Below are positions 1 to 8,556 of a stretch of DNA of 64,000 nt, piece by piece; the first letter of the stretch is position 1; each line of letters begins with the position of its first letter. Origin of the DNA: Halomonas sp. SpR8 (GTDB lineage Bacteria > Pseudomonadota > Gammaproteobacteria > Pseudomonadales > Halomonadaceae). The notes under the pieces were generated by a model. The model worked only from the letters and a program-made list of their open reading frames with translations. It was not told the DNA's origin and made no database searches. Position numbers and translations under genes: made by a program. The stretch is from assembly GCF_031010195.1 (NCBI RefSeq), contig NZ_JAUAMC010000012.1, positions 49,837 to 113,836 of the forward strand, given 5' to 3'.

Positions 1-800
1 CTGGTGCAAGCCGTGGATTAGGTATGGAGATCGCCCGTGCGGCACTTGCGGCTGGTGAAACTGTCGTCGCTACGGCTCGATCTGCAAACGACGTTACGGA
101 AGCACTCGGAGTAAGCAGCGGACTTCACGCGCTGGCGCTCGATATTACGGACGAAGGTTCGGCCGTAGCCGTGGCGCAGGAGGCAGTGGATCGGCTTGGC
201 ACGATCGACGTGTTGGTCAACAACGCTGGCCAAGCACAGCTCGGTTGGTTCGAGACGATCAGCAGCGCACAAGTGCGGCGCCAGTTCGAGGTGAATGTCT
301 TCGGCACGATGAACGTAACCCGTGCTGTGACCCCACACATGCGTGCGCGCCAGTCAGGACTCATCATCACCATCTCCTCCGTTAACGGGCTGCTCGCAAA
401 CCCAGGAGGATCGATCTACGCATCGTCAAAATTTGCAATTGAGGGCTGGATCGAGGGATTTGCACAGGAGCTGGCACCCCTTAATATCCAATCGATGGTG
501 GTTGAGCCGGGAATGTTGCGTACTGACTTCCTTGACGACAAATCAGCCGCGCACGGTGATATCGAAGTTCTAGATTATGCAGAAGCGACCCGGCAGTTTC
601 GCTCGTTCATCTCGGCCGCCAATCATAACCAGCCTGGTGACCCGGCCACGCTCGCAGAACGAATAGTCACCCTCGGCATGTCGAACAAGCCGCCCGTCCG
701 TTTTGTCTTTGGTGACGATGCACAGGAGTGGGCCACCGAAAAGGTAAATCGTCTCAAAATGGAGATCGAACAGTCGGTTGATATCGCGAACGGAAATTAA
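1..800 (+). CDS. SDR family oxidoreductase (5' end outside window)
   Basis: Short-chain dehydrogenase/reductase, an NAD(P)-dependent cytosolic oxidoreductase of unknown substrate. The frame stays open to the window edge: codons from base 3 read GASRGLG, the glycine-rich nucleotide-binding turn of the Rossmann fold, so the true start lies upstream and the ATG at 24 is internal. Further landmarks are NNAG after the fourth strand, ISS as the catalytic serine region and YASSK as the Tyr-Lys active site. About 265 residues are visible, near full length for a classical SDR; only about ten N-terminal residues should be missing. The family call is firm, the substrate unknown. Confidence 0.9.
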   Translation, partial: GASRGLGMEIARAALAAGETVVATARSANDVTEALGVSSGLHALALDITDEGSAVAVAQEAVDRLGTIDVLVNNAGQAQLGWFETISSAQVRRQFEVNVFGTMNVTRAVTPHMRARQSGLIITISSVNGLLANPGGSIYASSKFAIEGWIEGFAQELAPLNIQSMVVEPGMLRTDFLDDKSAAHGDIEVLDYAEATRQFRSFISAANHNQPGDPATLAERIVTLGMSNKPPVRFVFGDDAQEWATEKVNRLKMEIEQSVDIANGN

Positions 801-1004
801 ATCAGTGGAGTCATTGTTTTTTTGACCGTGCCATTCAGCCGGATCCAGAGATTCAAGGACGAATCCAAATGGCTCACCGGCATGTCCGTTGCGATGTTTA
901 GTAACGGTCCAATCCCCTTAAGTCCGACAGACTCCTGGTCTTTTGAGCGTTGGGACACCCGCAAAATCATTGCCCTGACATACCCTCTCGGGCCGTTTGT
1001 TACT
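801..1004. other. Intergenic, no gene recognised
   Basis: About 200 bases between the SDR stop and the convergent TetR stop. A reading frame runs through it on each strand, but neither has a recognisable domain, and the plus frame simply continues antisense through the TetR gene. No clear terminator hairpin was found. Confidence 0.4.
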
Positions 1005-1604
1005 TCAGGCGCCGTAACGCATGCCATCGACCAGCAGAGTCACCATACGGCGTGCATAGTCGATGCGGTCTTCCCGGGCCGACAGGCAGAGGTTGCCAAC
1101 AGCACGCAGCAGTTCATCCGGGTCGATGTCCCCCCGTACTTGCCCGGCCGCGACGGCCGCATCAAGCAGCGACTGCAAAGCCGGTCGCAGCTTGGCATCG
1201 AAGTAGGCTGGCAAGGCATTGTAGGCCGGATCACCCGAGTGCAGGGCGCTGGCCAGACCGCGTTTGGTCACGATGAAATCGGTGTAGCGCTGCACCCAGT
1301 GCGCCAGTGCATCGGCGGGCGGGTACTGAGCGGCCAATTGCGGAGCGGACTCGGCACAGGCGTCGACCTGCTGGCGGAAGACGGCAACGATCAAATCCGA
1401 ACGTTGCGGGAAATGCCGGTAGAGGGTGCCGACGCCGATACCGGCCCGACGGGCGATTTCCCGCACTGGAGCTTCCACACCCGTCGTCGCAAACACCTCC
1501 AGCGTAGCCGCCAGGATGGCATCAATACTGCGTTTGGCATCGGCGCGAACGGGTCGCATTGCCGATGTTTGCTGGTCTTCGGGCCCGGATTCACTCACGT
1601 TCAC
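1005..1604 (-). CDS. TetR/AcrR family transcriptional regulator
   Basis: DNA-binding repressor of 199 residues. The N-terminal TetR helix-turn-helix spans roughly residues 25-70, with the typical AAR-type run REIARRAGIGVGTLYRHF. The rest is an all-helical ligand/dimer domain. It is divergent from the aldo/keto reductase at 1759, and the gap carries three copies of a short inverted repeat over a good promoter, so it very probably represses that reductase and perhaps itself. The start at 1604 is the first Met; an internal Met sixteen residues in (before RPVRADAK) is also possible. The inducer is unknown. Confidence 0.9.
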   Translation of the reverse strand: MNVSESGPEDQQTSAMRPVRADAKRSIDAILAATLEVFATTGVEAPVREIARRAGIGVGTLYRHFPQRSDLIVAVFRQQVDACAESAPQLAAQYPPADALAHWVQRYTDFIVTKRGLASALHSGDPAYNALPAYFDAKLRPALQSLLDAAVAAGQVRGDIDPDELLRAVGNLCLSAREDRIDYARRMVTLLVDGMRYGA

Positions 1605-1640
1605 CTCTCCTCAAATAATGGGCCCAGCCTAGCAAAATAC

Positions 1641-1703
1641 GGAACACCGATCCACTTAATTGACAAGCGGAACATTGATCCGCATTATTCGGAACATTGA
1701 TCC
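1641..1703 (+). promoter_or_regulatory. Promoter with three TetR-type operator copies
   Basis: Three copies of GGAACAnnGATCC start at 1641, 1669 and 1691. The last two carry the same GGAACATTGATCCGC core, an imperfect palindrome. The middle copy lies exactly in the spacer of a sigma70-like promoter: TTGACA at 1660-1665, 17 bases, then CATTAT at 1683-1688. The third copy covers the expected transcription start. This is a classic repressor arrangement for the reductase at 1759, with the divergent TetR protein as the obvious candidate. Binding itself is inferred. Confidence 0.75.
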
Positions 1704-1758
1704 GCTTAGTATTTATTGGCGGCTCAATTCTCTTCCCACTCCAGTCAGGAACTGAATC

Positions 1759-2787
1759 ATGAACTATCGCAATCTAGGTAAGACCGGCATTAAGGTGAGC
1801 CCCTACGCCCTCGGGACCATGATGTTTGGTGCTGTCGGCAACCCCGACCACGACGACGCCATCCGGATCATTCACCGGGCCCTCGATGCTGGCATCAACT
1901 TTATCGATACGGCCGATTTTTACAGCCAGGGCGAATCGGAACAGATCGTCGGCAAGGCGTTGCAGGGCCGACGCGACAAGGTGGTACTGACCACCAAGGC
2001 GCATCTGCCCATGGGCGAAGACCCCAACCAGCAGGGCAATTCGCGCCGCTGGCTGACCAAGGCACTGGACGACTCGCTGCACCGCCTGCAGACCGACTAC
2101 ATCGATGTTTATATGGTGCACCGGCCGTCACCGGAAACGGATATCGAAGAAACCCTCTCGGCCCTGACCGATCTGATGCGTGCCGGCAAAATCCGCGCGA
2201 TTGGCAGCTCCACTTTTCCGGCCTCGCACATCGTCGAAGCCCAGTGGGTAGCCGAACGCCGCAATCTCGCCCGGGTTCGGGTTGAACAACCGTCCTATTC
2301 CATTCTCAATCGCAACATTGAACGCGAAGTGCTGCCGGTCTGTGAACAGTACGGCATGGGTACCATGATCTGGAGCCCCTTGCACATGGGCATGCTGACT
2401 GGCCGCATCCGCAAAAACCAACCGGCCGACTCCAAACGCGCCAGGCGTTTACCGCACTTCTATGGAAACGAGCAAAAACTGGACGCCGTTGAACAACTGG
2501 TAACGCTGGCACAGGAAGTGGGCCTGTCGCTGACGCATCTAGCCATGGCCTTCGCCATCGCTCACCCGGCAGTAACAGCAGCCAACCTGGGACCACGCAC
2601 CCAGGCACAACTTGATGATTTGCTGGCCGGTGCCAACATCGAACTCAGTGACGAATTGCTTGATCGTATTGATGCCATCGTCCCGCCCGGCAGCGATGTC
2701 GGCCCGCTGCACGCCCCCTACCAGCCACCGGCGCTCGACAATCCCAGACTCAGACGCCGACGCGCAGACGAACGCAGCGCCGCCTGA
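1759..2787 (+). CDS. Aldo/keto reductase
   Basis: NADPH-dependent oxidoreductase of 342 residues with a TIM-barrel fold. Visible catalytic tetrad: Asp and Tyr in IDTADFYS, Lys in TTKAH, and His in YMVHRP. The N-terminus RNLGKTGIKVSP is typical of the AKR subfamilies that include YajO-like and vitamin B6/IolS-like proteins. It starts at ATG 1759 with AGGAA upstream. It is probably controlled by the divergent TetR protein through the triple operator at 1641-1703, which suggests a detoxification role for an aldehyde or ketone. A hairpin terminator follows at 2798. Confidence 0.92.
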   Translation: MNYRNLGKTGIKVSPYALGTMMFGAVGNPDHDDAIRIIHRALDAGINFIDTADFYSQGESEQIVGKALQGRRDKVVLTTKAHLPMGEDPNQQGNSRRWLTKALDDSLHRLQTDYIDVYMVHRPSPETDIEETLSALTDLMRAGKIRAIGSSTFPASHIVEAQWVAERRNLARVRVEQPSYSILNRNIEREVLPVCEQYGMGTMIWSPLHMGMLTGRIRKNQPADSKRARRLPHFYGNEQKLDAVEQLVTLAQEVGLSLTHLAMAFAIAHPAVTAANLGPRTQAQLDDLLAGANIELSDELLDRIDAIVPPGSDVGPLHAPYQPPALDNPRLRRRRADERSAA

Positions 2788-2797
2788 CCGACACACG

Positions 2798-2822
2798 GCT
2801 GAAGCTCGCCCCGGGCTTCAGC
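2798..2822. terminator. Terminator hairpin after the aldo/keto reductase
   Basis: GCTGAAGC (2798-2805) pairs perfectly with GCTTCAGC (2815-2822), and a T-rich stretch (GGTTTCTTTTC) follows on the plus strand. It sits between convergent genes. Confidence 0.6.
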
Positions 2823-2868
2823 ACCGGTTTCTTTTCAACAACAGATGGATAAACAGATGATAGTCGTT

Positions 2869-4050
2869 TTATCCGAGCTTCGATCGCGCCCACCCCGTCG
2901 CCGGTGCCCGCTCGATAAACCGCTGCGCTATCAACTGGTGCGCTTCCGGACCGGGGTGCAACGCATCCGGCAGCGGCCAGCGCTGATAATCGTCCGGACC
3001 ATAAAGCTCGCAACCATCGAGATAGAACAGATGTTTGTCAGTGCTCATCCGCCGGTGGATCAACCCGGCCAACTGAGCACGGATCGATTGCAAGGTCAGC
3101 TTGCCGGTCGCGCTGTCCTCATCGTTGCCCGTCGCCTGAAAGCGAATCTGACCCTGCGCCAGCGCCTGGACGTCGAACGCGCCCGGCCCCGGTGTGGTTT
3201 CGTGAATCGGGCAATACAGCGGTGATATCACCAACAGTGGCGTATCCGGTTGCCGGTCACGGATCACATCCAGGAACCCCAGCACCGCAGGCCCAAAGGC
3301 ACGCGCCCGCATCACATCGCTATTCACCAGGTTTATACCCAGCTTCAAACTGATCAGGTCGGCTTCGCTCTGGCCAATTACCCGGGCGATAAAGGGGTCC
3401 AGTAAAGCACTGCCGCTGAAACCGAGATTGACCAGATCAAGCCCGGTCTGCATTGCCACTTGCGCCGTCCAGATGCCCGCGGCACTGGCGGCATTGGAAC
3501 CCTGGCTGATGGAGCTGCCATAATGCACCCAGGAGGGTTGGTCAGATTCTGCATCGGCCAGCAATTCAGCATCGCTGCGCAGATCGAACAGTTCAACGGT
3601 TTCGTTGTACGGCAGCCAGATCTCGACCTTCTTATCGCCCTCTGGCAAATCATCAAAACGCACTATGCTGATGTCACCGCCTTGCTGATGAGTCTTGCCG
3701 CTGTGTAGATCAAAACTGATTTCCGCGGCACTCTTGGGTGTCACCAGAGAATAGGGTTGCCCGTCGACACACAACTCAAACTGCCCCTCGGGCCGGCGCG
3801 GCATCCCTACATAACCAAAACGAGTGACCCGGGTGCCCAGTTCCATCCAACTGGCACGGGTACGCAGTGTCAGGCGCACACCGGCTGGCTGGGATTCGGC
3901 CATGGCAAGGCCCGGGTCGGAATAATAATGGCGCGCCCAGGCTGGCAAGCGATGCGGCACCAGAGCCTCACCACGATGCTCAATATCAGCGGCGCCTTTG
4001 ATAAAGGCGGGTTGCATGGGGGTAGCCCAATCGGCAGAAGACGTTGTCAT
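2869..4050 (-). CDS. SGNH/GDSL-type hydrolase with SsfX3-like N-terminal domain
   Basis: Serine esterase or acyltransferase of 393 residues. Residues 1 to about 175 form a beta-rich domain like the N-terminal part of SsfX3-type acyltransferases and carbohydrate esterases. The SGNH catalytic half starts at WVHYGSSISQG, where the nucleophilic Ser lies in a GDS-like block. NLGFSG supplies the Gly block, KLGINLVN the Asn block, and DALHPGPEAH the catalytic Asp and His near the C-terminus. There is no signal peptide, so it is probably cytosolic. The ATG at 4050 has GGAG six bases upstream. It is convergent with the reductase. The substrate is unknown. Confidence 0.85.
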   Translation of the reverse strand: MTTSSADWATPMQPAFIKGAADIEHRGEALVPHRLPAWARHYYSDPGLAMAESQPAGVRLTLRTRASWMELGTRVTRFGYVGMPRRPEGQFELCVDGQPYSLVTPKSAAEISFDLHSGKTHQQGGDISIVRFDDLPEGDKKVEIWLPYNETVELFDLRSDAELLADAESDQPSWVHYGSSISQGSNAASAAGIWTAQVAMQTGLDLVNLGFSGSALLDPFIARVIGQSEADLISLKLGINLVNSDVMRARAFGPAVLGFLDVIRDRQPDTPLLVISPLYCPIHETTPGPGAFDVQALAQGQIRFQATGNDEDSATGKLTLQSIRAQLAGLIHRRMSTDKHLFYLDGCELYGPDDYQRWPLPDALHPGPEAHQLIAQRFIERAPATGWARSKLG

Positions 4051-4130
4051 CTTGACTCCAAAGCGAGGTTTGAACGTGAAATCAGACGGCCGGCCAGTGG
4101 CGTAACGTCTGGGCGATTGCGTCCAGGAAA

Positions 4131-4301
4131 CTATAACCTCTTCACTTTTGTGAGCATTCGCTCAGTTTGCGCGACGTCAATGTGCGGCTGCCGGGCCAGG
4201 TATTTCGCTGACCCCAGATCGCCAGTATAGGTTTTAAAGATCGACGCGTTATCCTCGGGCCTGTGGTAGCGCAACCCCAGCCGTTCTGAAGCAGTGTTCA
4301 T
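4131..4301 (-). pseudogene. N-terminal remnant of a second GNAT acetyltransferase
   Basis: A 56-residue frame that starts inside the stop codon of the preceding GNAT gene (ATGA overlap at 4298-4301), so the two were translationally coupled. It begins MNTASERLGLRYHRPEDN and continues with a YTGD...YLARQPH block and a TERML helix, the typical start of RimJ-type GNATs. It then stops after about a third of the expected length, at a TAG at 4131. No continuation of the GNAT fold was found downstream. It is best read as a truncated gene. A frameshifted second copy lies at 14476-14564. Confidence 0.6.
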
Positions 4302-4732
4302 TTCTGGGGGCTCTTCTTCAGAAGAACAGCCTGGGTCTTATCCTTGCTGTAGCCCAAAGACTCATAGAAAAGGTGGGACTGCTCCCTAAGTGCATTAGCG
4401 CGCACTCTGATAGCACTCACCTTTCCAGGCAGCCATTTTTCCGCTTCCAGAATCAAGCCTTTACCAAGGCCCTGGCCTCTTGCTTCCTTGCTCACCACCA
4501 GGCTTACGATCTCGCCCTTAACGCCCTCGGCCAAGCGCACATCGATAATGGCAGACACGCAGCCACATACGTTTCCAGCCACCTCCGCGACAAACACTTC
4601 CCCGCCCTGCGCTCGCACGGCGCTTATATTGGCTGAAAGTGATTCTTCAGAGTGATCATAACCAAGCTGCGCCATTAGCGGGACCAGCGCTTGGGCATCT
4701 TGGTGGGTGTATTTTCTATAAGTTGTATTCAT
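4298..4732 (-). CDS. GNAT family N-acetyltransferase
   Basis: Predicted acetyl-CoA-dependent N-acetyltransferase of 144 residues, full length for a small GNAT. Motif A is visible as SLVVSKEARGQGLGKGLI, the R/QxxGxG/A turn that binds the pyrophosphate of acetyl-CoA. It is followed by the alpha helix LILEAEKWL and the C-terminal FYESLGY of motif B. ATG 4732 is preceded by GGAG at a good distance. It lies downstream of the phosphatase gene on the same strand and overlaps the truncated GNAT at 4131 by four bases. The substrate is unknown. A broken copy is present at 14567. Confidence 0.88.
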   Translation of the reverse strand: MNTTYRKYTHQDAQALVPLMAQLGYDHSEESLSANISAVRAQGGEVFVAEVAGNVCGCVSAIIDVRLAEGVKGEIVSLVVSKEARGQGLGKGLILEAEKWLPGKVSAIRVRANALREQSHLFYESLGYSKDKTQAVLLKKSPQK

Positions 4733-4781
4733 GTAACTCCGGTGCCAAGGTAATTGTCGCCGCGCTTAGACGAGTCCCCGG

Positions 4782-5120
4782 CTATGTTTCGACGGAAGAT
4801 AATCGCACATACTCCGGAACCCTTTCCTTGAGCAAGGTGATGAGTTCAGGTTGCATTAACTCGTAGTGATCGGGAATATCCAGACAGACTAATCTCTTCC
4901 CCTTGAGTAACTCTCCGTACGTCTTGCCAACTTCATCCCGGTGGTTCTTCTCCATCACCAGGACAATGTCAGCCCACTCAATTAAGCGCCAAGCAACAGG
5001 GGTTTTAGCACTCGAACTTGTCCCAGCCCCAATTGCTTGAATACCAGGATAAGCGGAAAAGACACGTTCCGCGGTCGGGCTGCGTAGCCTATTTTCGCTG
5101 CATATAAATAGAAGATTCAC
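4782..5120 (-). CDS. Low-molecular-weight protein tyrosine phosphatase-like protein
   Basis: About 112 residues. It begins VNLLFICSENRLRSPTAE, the phosphatase-type loop of small LMW-PTP-like proteins. The usual catalytic CxxxxxRS loop is present as C-SENRLRS, and the C-terminal half is compact and resembles the short PTP subgroup. The chosen start is GTG 5120 with AGAGG just upstream; an upstream ATG at 5174 would add an unlikely 18-residue leader. It is probably co-transcribed with the GNAT gene that follows 50 bases later. The N-terminal half of a second, decayed copy lies at about 14970-15140. Confidence 0.75.
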   Translation of the reverse strand: MNLLFICSENRLRSPTAERVFSAYPGIQAIGAGTSSSAKTPVAWRLIEWADIVLVMEKNHRDEVGKTYGELLKGKRLVCLDIPDHYELMQPELITLLKERVPEYVRLSSVET

Positions 5121-5216
5121 AGCACCTCTTTGGGTCCGGCTTTGCGGCATGCCTGAAGCACAGTGTCGTAACATCCAACCACAGCAACTGAAAAGCAGTG
5201 CCCGCTTTACTAATCA

Positions 5217-6113
5217 CTAAACAGGCTGCCGCCACCGCCAGACCAAGCGATGGGCGTTAAACATTAACAGGTTGCCACTGACAATCATTGCTAGCCCTAT
5301 AAGTGCATCCGCATGCCACTGATAACCCTCGAACACCGTTGACAGCACCAGCGCAACCAAAGGAAACAGTACCGTAGCGTAGGCCGCTTTACCGGCACCA
5401 ATACGGCCAACCAGCATAAAGTAGGCACCAAAGCCTCCCACCGAGCCTATTACCGCTAAATAAACCAGGGCTCCTAGATATCTCGGTTCCGCTGGCAGGC
5501 TGAAACTGGCTCCCTGAGCCCAGGCAATCAACCCCATCAACATCCCCCCATACAGCATGGCAAAGGCGTTGGTGGTGTTGATTTGCAGGCCGCATCGCTG
5601 GTGCCTGACCGACACCATGTTACCCAGCGAAAACCCGTAGGTACCCAGCAACGTCAAACCAATAGCACCCAGCAGTTCCCATGTAGCCTCAACGGTGACC
5701 AGATCCTGCCAGAAAATCAGCGCCATTCCCGGCAGACCAAGGGCCAAAGCCAGGTAAAATACCCGCGGCACCGGTGTGCGAAAAAACAGGTAGCCATTGG
5801 CTGCATTAAACAGTATCGACATCGAAAACAGGATAGCAATCAGGCCGCTGGGTAGATAACCCGCAGCGGTATAGAAGCAGTAGAAATTCAGACCAAACAC
5901 ACAGCCACCCTGCACCAAGCAGAAAAGATGATCCCTGGTCTGTAGTGTCTGGCGTCGGCGAAACAGCGTAAGCCCGACTAACAACACCAGCGCGGCGATG
6001 AGAAAGCGATAGAATACCGAGACCGGCGCTGCCACGTCGCCCACTTGCCAGGCAATAGCCAGCCAGGTCGAGCCCCAGATCAGAACCGTTGAGATATACA
6101 AAAAGCTATTCAT
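5217..6113 (-). CDS. DMT superfamily (EamA) transporter
   Basis: Inner-membrane drug/metabolite transporter of 298 residues with about ten predicted helices in two EamA repeats. The first repeat opens with the typical ISTVLIWGSTWLAI, and the second begins near the middle at LLGAIGLTLLGTYGFSLGN. The substrate cannot be told from sequence. It is divergent from an AraC-type regulator at 6281, with a 167-base shared intergenic region, the usual layout of an exporter and its activator. Confidence 0.88.
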   Translation of the reverse strand: MNSFLYISTVLIWGSTWLAIAWQVGDVAAPVSVFYRFLIAALVLLVGLTLFRRRQTLQTRDHLFCLVQGGCVFGLNFYCFYTAAGYLPSGLIAILFSMSILFNAANGYLFFRTPVPRVFYLALALGLPGMALIFWQDLVTVEATWELLGAIGLTLLGTYGFSLGNMVSVRHQRCGLQINTTNAFAMLYGGMLMGLIAWAQGASFSLPAEPRYLGALVYLAVIGSVGGFGAYFMLVGRIGAGKAAYATVLFPLVALVLSTVFEGYQWHADALIGLAMIVSGNLLMFNAHRLVWRWRQPV

Positions 6114-6280
6114 GGCTCGCCATTCCAGAGTGGTTAGTGTCAGCCATAGTGTCGGCTCACCCCGGCTGGTTGGCTTGCCCGCGATTGCGCCAGTTTGTCT
6201 ATTCTTGCGGTTGAGTGGTTCGCTGGATTGAGTTTCGTGCTAAGCCTGAGTACTGTTAACGCAGTGCCCAGGAGCCGCCA

Positions 6281-7162
6281 ATGTTCACCGATACCTTGAA
6301 CCACTATCCCAGGATGAGACAGACGCAGGCGCGTCTGGTGAGTAGCACCCAGCTAAAAAACGGCATGGCGCTGGCACGTTGGAGTAACTTAAAAGACCGT
6401 ATTGAGAACATTCACTCAAACCACCACACTCTGAGCGTTTATCTTAACGGTGCAGAGAACTCCCTGCGCTGGCAGGGTTCACAAACCATTGCCAGCGCGA
6501 CCAGCAACAGCGTGTGTTTAATGCCCGCCAACCTGGACACCAATTGGGAAGTACGCGGGCCTATCTCACATCTGCATTTCTATTTCAGCGACACTCACCT
6601 GAGCCAGTTGATCGAACAGGTATGGGATAAAGATGGCCAACGTGTACAACTGGACGAAATCGACTTTGCCGAGGACGCCCTGCTCACTCAGCTGTTTTGC
6701 ACTACCCTTGGCCAGAGCAACTGGCAAGACCCGCTAGATCAATTAGCGCTGGATGCCGCCACCCAAACGGCATTGATCCACACCCTACGCCACTACAGCC
6801 AGCGACGTCTGCCGACTCTGCGGCCGACGGGTGGGCTGCCTACGTGGCAATTAAAACGCGTGGTGGAGTTTATTGAGCATCACTTGAATCAACCCCTCAC
6901 GCTGACAGACATGGCCGGCGTCACTGGCCTAAGTGACTACCACTTCGCCCGGATGTTCAAACAGACCACCGGCTACCCGCCACATCGTTATGTGTTGCAC
7001 CGTCGCCTTACACGGGCGCGACACTTGTTGGCGGAAACGTCGCTAAATATGACCGAGATCGCACTGCGCTGCGGTTTTGGCTCTAGCAGCCACTTCAGTA
7101 ACCGCTTTCGTGCAGAAACAGGGGTCAGCCCTACAGAGTATCGGACGCAACAACGCCGCTAG
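6281..7162 (+). CDS. AraC family transcriptional regulator
   Basis: Transcription factor of 293 residues. The N-terminal part is a cupin-like sensing domain. The C-terminal 100 residues are a canonical AraC double helix-turn-helix, with LTLTDMAGVTGLSDYHFARMF in the first unit and LNMTEIALRCGFGSSSHFSNRF in the second, followed by GVSPTEYR. ATG 6281 follows CAGGAG by seven bases. It probably controls the divergent DMT transporter at 5217. It is convergent with the MFS gene, with a gap of only 33 bases. Confidence 0.92.
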   Translation: MFTDTLNHYPRMRQTQARLVSSTQLKNGMALARWSNLKDRIENIHSNHHTLSVYLNGAENSLRWQGSQTIASATSNSVCLMPANLDTNWEVRGPISHLHFYFSDTHLSQLIEQVWDKDGQRVQLDEIDFAEDALLTQLFCTTLGQSNWQDPLDQLALDAATQTALIHTLRHYSQRRLPTLRPTGGLPTWQLKRVVEFIEHHLNQPLTLTDMAGVTGLSDYHFARMFKQTTGYPPHRYVLHRRLTRARHLLAETSLNMTEIALRCGFGSSSHFSNRFRAETGVSPTEYRTQQRR

Positions 7163-7195
7163 GGCCCTTACCAAGACTGCCGTCCTGTGTACGTA

Positions 7196-8404
7196 TTACG
7201 AAACGGGGAAACCGTGCCGCTGTGCACCCAACACCACCAACAGTGTTGCCGTAAGCAGCACCAGCAGCGCGGGCGAAAATGAATTGGTGCCCAGCTGATC
7301 CAGTAAGACACCTCCGACGATGCCGCCACCCGCAATGGCCACATTCCAAGCGGTCACCAGCATGGATTGTGCGACATCCGCTGCTTCCCCGGCGGTCTTG
7401 GCAAGCGCTGTTTGGAAAAGCGTGGCTGAGCCGCCAAATGCTATCCCCCAAGCACCTACTGCGCCATAAACAGCTAGGGGCCTATCGCCAGCTACGCCAA
7501 GCACTAACGCCGCTAATCCAAAGAGGACGGTACTAGCGAGGGTCAATACACGGAGGTGACGGTCGATCAACATACCGATCACCCAGATGCCGATCAGCGC
7601 GGTAATACCGAAGACCAGCAGAACCAGATCGGTTCGTTCGGCCAGATCGGCATTGGTCAGAAACGGTGCAATATAGGTATAAAGAATATTGTGGGCGAGC
7701 ACAAAGGCCAGCACCGCGAACAGCACCGAACGAATCCCCGGAAGGATAAATACTTGTTTAAGCGTCAATCGCTTGCCGGGAGGTTGGCCTGCGAAGTCAG
7801 GCACCTTCAAGCGAACCCAGACGACCAGGATCAACGCTAACAGACTCATGATGCCGAAACAGATACGCCAACCCACCAAAGTGCCGAGAAACGTACCGGC
7901 CGGGACGCCCAGAGAAAGCGCCAGTGGTGTCCCCACCATCGCAATCGCGATGGCACGCCCCTTAAGATGTTCAGGTACCATGCGAGCGGCATACCCCGCC
8001 AATAGTGCCCACAGCAGACCTGCCGCCACACCAGCGAGAAAACGGGCCGCTATCGTCAAAAGATAACTCGTGGAGAGGGTCGTGATCGTATTGGCGATAG
8101 CAAAACCTATAATAGCGGCAAGAAGTAAGGGTCTACGCCGCACTCCTTGCGTGGTGGCCATCAATGGAATAGCAGCCAACAGTGAGCCGATGGCATAGAC
8201 AGTGACAAGCTGACCCGCAAGCGATTCTGAAACCTCCAGCCCCGCCCCAATCTGGGGAAGCAGACCCGCAGGCAAAGCCTCGGTCAGGATTGTGACGAAG
8301 CCCGCCAATGCAAGTGCCAGCAAAGCCGTAAGCGGCAATCGATCCGTTTTCCCAGCTTCACTTCTACCCCTGCTCAAGCTACCCATTTCCGATGTGGTCA
8401 TCAT
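7196..8404 (-). CDS. MFS transporter (DHA1-type efflux)
   Basis: Inner-membrane major facilitator of 402 residues with about twelve predicted helices, like the arabinose-efflux/sugar-efflux permeases. TM1 is preceded by a short cytosolic tail. The loop between helices 2 and 3 carries the MFS signature as TTQGVRRRPLLL, and helix 5 has the P-G rich AGTFLGTLVGWR of drug:proton antiporters. The start is set at ATG 8404, just after an AGGCGAAAG ribosome site; an upstream extension of 83 codons is possible by frame alone but lacks transporter features. It is divergent from a LysR regulator at 8557, its likely controller. Confidence 0.88.
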   Translation of the reverse strand: MMTTSEMGSLSRGRSEAGKTDRLPLTALLALALAGFVTILTEALPAGLLPQIGAGLEVSESLAGQLVTVYAIGSLLAAIPLMATTQGVRRRPLLLAAIIGFAIANTITTLSTSYLLTIAARFLAGVAAGLLWALLAGYAARMVPEHLKGRAIAIAMVGTPLALSLGVPAGTFLGTLVGWRICFGIMSLLALILVVWVRLKVPDFAGQPPGKRLTLKQVFILPGIRSVLFAVLAFVLAHNILYTYIAPFLTNADLAERTDLVLLVFGITALIGIWVIGMLIDRHLRVLTLASTVLFGLAALVLGVAGDRPLAVYGAVGAWGIAFGGSATLFQTALAKTAGEAADVAQSMLVTAWNVAIAGGGIVGGVLLDQLGTNSFSPALLVLLTATLLVVLGAQRHGFPVS

Positions 8405-8517
8405 TCTTTCGCCTATTGTGAGCGCAGGTATACACCGCATAAGCGTGCTTACCTGCCGCGTGTGAGAATAGCCACTCACGTTAGGCGCATTGATAAAACA
8501 GGACAATAATGCTAAAT

Positions 8518-8534
8518 TTCCGAATATATCGGAA
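8518..8534. promoter_or_regulatory. LysR-type binding palindrome
   Basis: TTCCGA-ATATA-TCGGAA is a perfect interrupted palindrome with the T-N11-A form of LysR-type boxes. It lies 22 bases before the LysR start and in the gap shared with the MFS gene. It is probably the autoregulatory and activation site. Confidence 0.65.
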
Positions 8535-8556
8535 CAAAATTCTTTAATGGAAACGT

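Larger units (their letters stand above)
4205..5165. repeat. Long direct repeat, copy 1 (intact)
   Basis: This block of phosphatase, GNAT and truncated GNAT genes reappears in the same orientation at about 14476-15140. By eye the match is close to 90 percent through the GNAT gene, with one deletion of about 300 bases in copy 2. Limits were set by eye and may be off by tens of bases. Confidence 0.8.

Noticed and set aside
822..1700. A 292-codon frame on the plus strand opposite the TetR gene
   Set aside because: It runs antisense through a clear TetR gene and its operator region and has no domain of its own; high GC gives such frames.
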